From Oegoconia quadripuncta (Eukaryota; Arthropoda; Insecta; Lepidoptera; Autostichidae): a stretch of DNA of 64,000 nucleotides. Below, piece after piece: positions 12,301 through 21,300 of the stretch. Each line of letters opens with the position of its first letter. Position 1 is the stretch's first letter. Both the position numbers and the translations under genes were made by a program. The notes beneath the pieces were generated by a model, which saw nothing but the letters and a program-made list of their open reading frames with translations, ran no database searches and was not told the origin of the DNA. Location of the stretch: positions 18,926,414-18,990,413 of the forward strand of contig OX438749.1 in assembly GCA_949316235.1 (NCBI GenBank), written 5' to 3'.

Positions 12301-15300
12301 TGAACGATTTCGGATTGACCATCAACATCGCGAAGTGCCGATTCGGTGAGTCAAAGCTAGATTTTCTAGGATACGAAGTGTCAGCGGAAGGCATCCGACC
12401 ACTGGACGATAAGGTCAAGGCCATCATAGACTATCCCAGACCGCAGACAGTGATATACTTCGAGGATTTTTGGGTATGGTACATTTTTATCGCTCCCACA
12501 TTCCGAATGCAGTGGTACCTCAAACAGAGCTGAATAAATATATACCTATATAGGTATCGAAGGTTTAGATAAGGTCAGTCGACAGAGACATAGTATATTA
12601 TTAAAAAAAAAACATTGTTTATTTACGCATCAATTTATTTATTCATAACTTTTAACACGTACTTAAATGTTGTTTGTAGACATTATTGCCTTAGATTTTC
12701 TGAAATAGAGTTCTTAGTAAATTTAGAGTACGAACCTAATATAATATTACCTATACTATAATATGCAAAGTTCAACTATATTGCAATGAGTACATGTCGC
12801 GCAGCCACACGGCGGCACATACCTACGGCTCGGATTACAGGTTGGCGATAACGCGCACACGCCGACGCGAGCATAGTTGAGCATTGTACTAGTCAGTTGT
12901 TGATGAAACTTTGCCACACTTTTTTTTGGGATGGAACTCCAAATTTTGTATCAAAATTTTTTTAAAGGGAGGGGTTATGTAGGGACACAATGTATGTGAC
13001 GTAATACGTTCTCAAATGTCATCAGTGGGTTAGCGAACGATTGCACCGCGTGGGCTCACCAGTCGTTCCCCGTCGCGCTCCTCGCTAACCCGCCCTCGTG
13101 TACCTTTTTCTATGTAATACTGTTTCGTATAATTTAAGAGTCAGATAAATAAACAACTGTGAATGTGAATCTCTCGTTTTCCTTATCGATACACTTCACA
13201 CCTTCTGATTGACTGTACCCAACCCGTACATAGTTTCCACCACGTACAAAACCATGGCACTCGAGGAGGTTGACTTTGCAGTGTTCTGTACCAAATATCT
13301 TTTTCTTTAGACCGCTCGTTAAAATATTCCTTTCAATTATCAAAGCATTTAATTTTGAATGAAATTAAGATTTCCGAATAGTATGGTACAATATCAGTAG
13401 CCAATCCATTAGATGCTTAGATAGATAGATAATTAATTTAATTTTTCAATAGCACCTTTTGTTTATTGTTGAGCTCAGTAATTGTTGTAACTATAAATAA
13501 AATATCGAAATACGTACATGATTTCCCGTGAATATTAAATAATTTGTATTAAGCACCTGTAAAAGTTTATCTGTTTCAGACTGTACACATGAACGAACAT
13601 AAAATATTTACTTTTCATATTTATTGTGCACCCAGTCTTAAGAGAGTGTTTCCACGGTCTGTTTAATTTCTAGTCTAATGCAAGTGTTCTACGACATGTG
13701 TAAAACACTTGGCTGAGATAACGTAGGTAGATATTTTTGATAACTTGAGCCCGTATTAATAACCCGTTCTCAAGATTGAGGACAGTCTTATGACCAGTCT
13801 TAAGTAAACGTGTTGATTAATAAATCTATTTGAGACCTGAAACGCACGTGCATACTCAAGCAGTACCTACTCATTTTAGAGGTACGCCGAGTTTCACGTA
13901 AACGAAACTCAAGACTATCATTCATTCGCCGCTGAAGCGAATACTTGAGAAGTGATCTCAGCTGAGTAGACCTCAAGATTGGTTTATTAATTAGCACGGA
14001 GCTTGATATAGCGTCAACTTCTTAAGACTCATCTCGGGTGATATAGCCTCAAGACTTGTATTGAGATTGGTTTATTAATACGGGCCTTGGTGTGTTATGC
14101 AAGTTGGATACAAGAGGATAAGCATTATGCCTTTATGAATGTACGTCAGATTTTTTGGAGCCATTATTTTGTTTGAAAATGCAATACCCGTTCGATCCGA
14201 TAGTAGGATCAGGGGCTCTATTACATAATTTCATCGTTATCGTCATCGGTCACATTGGTTGATTCATCGCTCGCTCGGCAATTTGACGGCTTCTCATTGG
14301 TCAACGTAATCGCTGACGATACCGATGAAGTTACATAATCGACACGCAGACGTCCGAGTCAGAAACGGCGCCGAGGTGTTATTGTCGGTTTTTTTTCTTT
14401 CGCGTCAACACGACCAAATATATCCATTTTTTTGCAGCAAGTAAATGCAATAAGTGATTTGTCGTCCATTTTTTTCTGCTCCGCATGCAAGCACTCGCGT
14501 TAACAGCTCGAGAACGACTCAGTTCCGAAAAAGTCTGACGGAAAAATCACACGTGTATCGAGTGAATACGATCCGAGACAATCGGACATATATTCCCGCC
14601 CTAAGGGTTTCCATATCTACTGACGCTAACGCTTCAAGTCTCGCAGCTGATTGGTTCTGAACCGTTCGCCATTTGTTGACATCCAATCAGGTGCGAGTTA
14701 TTTAGCTGTTGTCTAAAATACCTACATATGTACTTAATGTTGTAGTATTCTTAGGGCAGAACTGATTGGCTTAAAATCTACGCTTTTGTAATACGTTTTA
14801 TTTATTGAGATCTTACTTATTTACTTAAAAAATTAGTCTTGGCGTGGTATCAATCTAATCAATTATAATGATCATTAAAATTTAAGCACCTATTAAACCG
14901 TCAATATAAATCACGATCAATGATCCAATGCATGATCCAGACGGACACAGTCCTGTTATACAGTTCTAAAAAGGCGATAGGTTACTCAAGGGAGAATTGT
15001 GCACTTATCTAAATCTACTTAAAGAAATCATCACCGTCCATTTTCGAAGAAGCGCACAGTGATTATATATCAGGGTCAATCTGGATCACGATTCTTAATC
15101 GTGTTCTCTGCTCTATTGACGGTGTAATGAGTGCTTTAAAAGTAGCAATGGCAGTTTTTCACTGACCATGGTTTCCTCTGCATAGCGTAGATCGTAAGTC
15201 AAGGTCGTAGCCAGGGCCTAATTTTACGCTGCAATCTTTTAAAAATTACTTCACCAAGATCTTCTTATCGTACAGCCGAGGATTTGAAGACCACAATAAT

Positions 15301-18300
15301 ATTTTGCTCGGCTACAAAGCAGTCCCCTATACTGTTGTTAAAGAGTCGTTACCTATGGAATAATAGAATGCGAAGTCTGACTGCTTGTAGTGCCTTGGAA
15401 CAGACGGCGTTCCACATCGTGGTGGAGTGCGAAAAACGCGGAAACAAAACTGGACTTCCTAGCATCTATATAATTAATAAAATTATACCGAAGGATATTT
15501 TTGTAAGCCTTACCTGACATACTGTATTATGATTTATTATTACGATATATGGTCCATGTACACCACCTACATTTGGATCGCCGTCTGCAGTTGATTCGAC
15601 CACAAATATAACGTAACACTTCAATTATAGGGTCCATTTATGTAATCTTTAGTCTCGTATATAAATATCATACCTTTTTGAGGCAAACCGAAGAGCCATC
15701 GACGTTGCTACTCTTTGGGCCAAAGCTATGTTATTAAACGATACTGTTTTGATATTATAAAGCATAATAATTTTAGTTCAATGTAGTTTTAAGAAACAAA
15801 ATATTTTTTTAGATCGTCTTTTAAAAAAGTTTTCAATTAATTTTATTCATATAATTAAGTATTTTTTTCTTTCTAAATAATATTAATAGTAGTACCATGG
15901 GTAAAAATATTTATCTTGGTACTACTATTCCAGTAGATCCAGTACCAATACAATTTTATATTTTTATAATGAGGGTCCGATTGATAGAACCACAGGCAAA
16001 AAAAATTACCCATGGATCGATCAGTAGAACTCGGCGATCGGATCACGGGCACTAAGCGAAACTACTTTAAGCTGGGCAGTCTTAGACAATCGGTGACTGA
16101 TGTTTTGTAGCAGAAAAATGAAATGTACTGATAGCAATATTTCAACGCTCACGTCCTATAAAAAGTCGGCTACAATGTCGGTGATAAAAGTATTTACGAA
16201 AAATTCGGCCCCGATTATCGGTTCTACAAAAAGTCTGTCGTGGGCGGGCAGCCTTAGGTCATTATAATTTTTGCCATTGACTCGAAAAGATGAAGAAGTA
16301 TCTTATATTATCCTTACAATGGTAAGACTTCATACAGAAGTTTTGGATCGCTGGCAGCTGTCAGGCGGATCTAGGGTTGTAAAATTTGTTACTACCGTAC
16401 AAGTAGGCGATAGTTACACCTTAACTAAGGTACGAGGGTATCGTAGAGTGGACCGAATGTTTAGATGCCCTACGCACGCACTCCCCGCAAAGTTACCCTC
16501 TAACTGCAAGAAGGACGAAGACTTTCTAAGCTCAGCCATCATTCCACGTAAATGTTTTTGCGTTCTATCGCTAATAATTTGCCGGTTATATAGCTCACTT
16601 GCGTTCGAGTACCATGTAAGCGCTCTAGAAGTAAGGATAAGGGAATACTAAATAGCGACGTGGTACTAAATAGCGATCTAATGCAAGAGAGCGAAACGTA
16701 ATTTTTTTTCCGTCGGACGCAAGAACTAATTTCCGTTATACCACTGCAATGCTGGTTATAGTACATAATGCGCATCTGAATTATCGCGAGTTGCGTTGAT
16801 ACGCAGTTCATGCAGTCACTAGCCAGCTACAGAAGGACCTATGTGGTCGGATCAATCCATGACTGTCTCGTAACAAGACAGCTCGAGACAATTTCGTGGG
16901 TAGCAAGTCTTTAACAATAGCATTTCTACGGCCCTGCCCTGAGCCACCAAACCTAAAGCACCGTCCGTCCGCATTCTATTCCAGTAAAACCTAAAATCGA
17001 TGTTGTGGTCAGCATTCTATTGCACTTAATATTGTGGAGGTTCGCCCACATCGTGTCCCTTCTATGGAGAATGCAGCGGTTGTTAGTGATAACAATAATC
17101 GCAGTTGGTGTTTTGTTTTGGACAGCTACTAAGTGTTCTGTGTCTGGCAGCAAGTGTGCATCGAATACTAGTACTAGTGTGAAAAATGAAAAGAGTCCGA
17201 GGGTAAGGAGTCCAGTCGGAGCGAAGGGTGAGTAACGTAAGCTAGGTACTGTTCAGATCGAATCGGCAAACTCTTGTATCGAGGCGCCCGTTACCCAGTC
17301 AATCCAGAACACGGTCCGAATCACGTATTGGTTCATTGGTTGGAAATACACAATACAGGGTGAATTTGAATTCGTGTAATTTGATTACGAACTACTTTCC
17401 ACTAGGAACCATAGCCGAATTCAGTCGAAAATTTTTGGATTTCCATACTAAAGGTGGTTTCAGAATGGTTACTTTATATGGGTAATCGACAACTTTTTGA
17501 TCTAATTCGGCAATGATTCTTAGTGGAAAGTCGTTAGTATTCGGGAGTGGAGTCACCAGTAAACAGGAATTGCGCGAATTAAATCCATCCTGTATTGGGT
17601 ATTTCCAACACGGTCAATGTGGGCGATGAACATGAACGGATTGACTGGGTAACGGGCGCCTCTATACAAGAGTTTGCCAATTGTGATCCGGATTTAAATT
17701 ATTTACAACACAAACAATTTGGCTCACGATAGATCAACAATGATGATCTAGATTCTAGATCCACGGATCATGACATGAATTGACGGTGATATTTAAAAAA
17801 TAATTAGGTAATGTACTTTATGGAGCTATCTGGGTAACATAAAATGTTTACCCAGGAGCCTGATTCTCACATACTCGAGATTTCAATGTCGAACGACATC
17901 AATAGGTTTGTCACTTTTACACACGTATATAAGTGTGAAAGAGATAGACATGCCAATGTCTATCGATAGACAAATGTCGAGTGTGCGAGAATAGGGGTCC
18001 AGATAAGACATTCGATTTGATGAGACGAAAAATTTCCACAGTTTTCAGACAGACGAATATAATGACTTTTTAAACACCCTGTACTTGTAAACTGAGTATT
18101 ATTGCAAATAAATGATTTGATTTGACAATCACATGTTCAAAGAATCGGGACTAATAAATTCAGTAGGGCCGTGTCCTTCAACCCAGTATCCTGTTTTGAA
18201 AACTTCAAGAAAATAAACGTTGACAGCGTCGTTTGTTCGTAAGAGAGCATTCTGTGCTGACGTTCAACCCAGTATCCTCATCAACCCATAGCTATAACTT

Positions 18301-21300
18301 CAGACTTAATAATGCATAATTTTTACATTAGTGGCTTTTATGACCATTTCTTATGACTATTATTTATGTTTTCGACTTTTCGAGTGTACCCAATGAATAA
18401 TACTTTGGATTTAGATTGTATTTGAAAGTAATATTTTTTATCAAATGAGGGAGTCGTTGTACCTGGTGCACCCTCTTAACAGTTCATTCTTAATAGAAAT
18501 AAAGGGATCAAAGGGCACTGAAGACGTTTTTAGGACAATCTGCTTTAGCCGTTCTCTGTGAAACATTTTTTTGTTTCCAGATGCCAAACATGATACGTCA
18601 TACACTAAAATAAAATCGGCTAATCCCCCTTTATACCACAGGGAAGTTAAGAGTTGGAGCGCTGCAGGTAGTGTCATTTTTCATTCTTACTTATAGATTA
18701 TAGCGTAACCAGATCCTTCAAAAGTGAAAATGCCAGACGGTTAGATAATATTAATTAGGCTTTCGCCTCCGATTTCGCCCGCAAGGAAACACTTTATCGC
18801 AGATTTTATCTGGAAGATGTCCTATGTCTTTCTCCGGCCAAATTTCAAACGGATAGATCACTCACGTGTAGATATCTACACATACATACATAGCCCAATC
18901 AACTGACAATTATTTTTCTATTCGGTAAAATTTTACAGTGAACTAAAGTGATGATTGATGATCGAGTAGTGTTCGTCTGCGCAAAATAAGCGGGCATTTG
19001 GTTTTGTTAACTCTGAGGTCATCATCATATTTGCCGTAGGACTCTACTGCTGAACATAGGCCTCCTACATATATTTCCAGAGCGATCTATTGGAAGCCGC
19101 CTGCATCCAGCGACTTCCCGCGACCTTAATCAGGTCGTCCGTCCACCTTGTGAGTGGATGTCCTACGATCCTACTCCACCGGCCCTCAATTCTTCGAAAT
19201 ATATGCCTGCCCACTGCCACTCACTAATCCGCTAGGCTATGTCGGCGAATTTTTTTCTTCATTCCGCGGACTTAAGAGTCTGTCAATGAAGTGCCAATTA
19301 TATGCTACAACGGTCAACTAATCCAATGGTGGATAAATTTACTTTTGGCTCATATAAAAGTCTACTACTAGACTGAACATGTCTCTCCCGTGGTTCGATT
19401 TGCCCATATTGGGTACTGAGCTGAGTGCTAACCCATTTGAGCACGCCGCAAGACGTGACAGTATTGTGTGCATTTTATTTATCATTGCCTTAATCTATGC
19501 TATTTGGTATGCTCACTATAGAATATAGGTAGTTAAAGCCCTGACTTGTGACACCCATGTATTTGTTAATCGTAATCTAGAAAATCTTCACTGACGAAGG
19601 AACCTCCTCGTTGATTGAACAATAATGATTCTTTTAATTTTCATACGTTTCAGAAACAAGTCAGTCTGGCAAACAAAGTCACTCAAAACCTCAATTAGCA
19701 AATAAACATCATCTAATTAAAAGTAATAATTCTAACAAATCGGATATAGTTACACGTAAAGCTGATAGTAAGGAATTGAATAAATCTATACACAGGAAAT
19801 ATACAACTGGTGAGTTCTTTAGGGAATGAAAAAAATACACAAGCTCCGGGATCCTCAAACTGTTGATCGGATGGATTAGTCTTTGCAGTCGATCAATCGC
19901 GAATAGTTTCCAATAAAATAAGTATATAATAAAAACTTTATAAAAACCGGCCAAGTGCGTGTCGGGCCACACGCACACTGTGACTGGTGTATTGGGGTAT
20001 ATTTGCTTAGGTACGCGACTTTTTTTTAACAATTAACTGGATACACGTTTTACCACAATCTCACCTGATGGAAAAGTGACGATCTGGTCGAAGATGAAGC
20101 ACGCGATCCCAGTAAATGCCTTTTTACTCTGCTCTTGAAGATCCAAAGGTTGTAGGATTCAGGAGTCTGACGCTGGAAGGGAGTTCCGTGCCTTGACTGT
20201 TCGGATTATGAATGAAGAGTCGAACTTCTTCGTGCAAATGTTCGGTATATTAACTATACCTATATACGAATGGAATCCCTCCCTACTACTTTCGTCTTGT
20301 TTATAATTTTTTATAGGTACTAGATAAGTAGGTATTTATCACCGTATAGTTTTCATTTAGATATCTTTTTATATAGAGCTATTGCTATAATTAATAACTT
20401 TACGAAAGAGATCCAAAATGTTGACATATTTGCGGATGATCTGACGACGGTGATCGTGAAATACTTATTTGTATTTGTTTTTGTGCCAATATTATGAATA
20501 TCGTTAATCTTTGTGTCTCTTATCGAATAACTTATAAGTGTTTTAGTATAAAACTGTAAACTTATAATTGTAAATAAATAAATAGGGTGAAATTTAATTC
20601 GCGTAAATCCAGTTTACTGGTGACTCCAGTCCTGATTACGAACAAGTTTCCCCAAGGAACCATAGTCGAATTCGATCAAAAATTTTCGATTACCCATACA
20701 AATATTCTGAAACCACCTTTTTCTAGAGGTGGAGTTCCAACAATTTTCGGCTAAATACGGCTAGGGTTCCTAGTGCATAGTTGATTTTAATCAGGAGTGG
20801 AGTCACCAACCGAAAATGGTTGGACTTCCATACTAAAGGTGGTTTCAGAATGGTTTACTTTGTATGAGTACCTAATCGATTTTTTTTTGATCCATTTCGA
20901 CTATGATTCCTTAGGGAAAGTTTTTCGTAATCAAGAGTGGCATTACCAGCTAATGGGAATTACACGAATTCAAATTCACCCTGTACTTGTTTTTGAATTT
21001 CTTTCGTTTGATACCCAACTCGATGAGGAGCTGGAATTATTAATTGTCAAGTGTGACTAAAGGGCTGCTATATTGGATATATCATGACGTCGTGACATTT
21101 TTTCCAAAGAGTAACTATTTTTATTTTTTTTAGAACTGACGAAAAAATCAATGCCATCTCTTCGGGAGGCGTTCAACGAAAGCCTAAAGAAACAGCAAAT
21201 AATAAACAAAGATATAAAGCCAATATCTGTAATTGGCAGGCCAAGTTGTAAGTAAAATATTAATTTGCCTCCATGGGTCAATGTAAACAACATGAGGTCG

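Larger units (their letters stand above)
8320..13248 (+). mobile_element. Ty3/gypsy-type LTR retrotransposon, internally deleted and interrupted
   Basis: Two LTRs of about 270 bp (8320-8589, 12978-13248) both begin TGTAGGGACAC and end CCACGTACA. They are flanked by AAAC on each side, a 4-bp target duplication. Between them come a primer-binding site, gag, protease and the start of reverse transcriptase, then a foreign insertion (about 10706-12216), the second part of the reverse transcriptase, and a polypurine tract AAAGGGAGGGG. The rest of reverse transcriptase, RNase H and integrase are gone, so a large deletion follows about 12.53 kb. The LTRs differ at roughly ten positions by eye. The element cannot move on its own. 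Confidence 0.9.
7901..13437 (-). mobile_element. 5'-truncated non-LTR retrotransposon, split by an LTR element
   Basis: The coding strand is minus. 7985-8319 encodes the C-terminal end of a reverse-transcriptase polyprotein with RLRSGHYLSGWFAHLMRK and the Cys-His motif CDVCGTVDDVQHLLMEC, which is typical of insect LINEs. 13249-13437 continues upstream of it. The T run after 7898 on the plus strand is the poly(A) tail in antisense. A 49-nt direct repeat (7852-7900 and 13438-13486) flanks the whole and is read as the target-site duplication. The LTR element at 8320-13248 sits inside. Which LINE clade it belongs to cannot be told from this fragment. Confidence 0.75.

Noticed and set aside
14454..14660. 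Possible exon rich in Ser/Arg
   Set aside because: The phase needed does not match the all-phase-1 pattern and no good donor follows. It is left as unexplained intron sequence.
16271..16651. 126-codon plus-strand ORF before the membrane exon
   Set aside because: No signal peptide, domain or matching splice sites; composition is not convincing.
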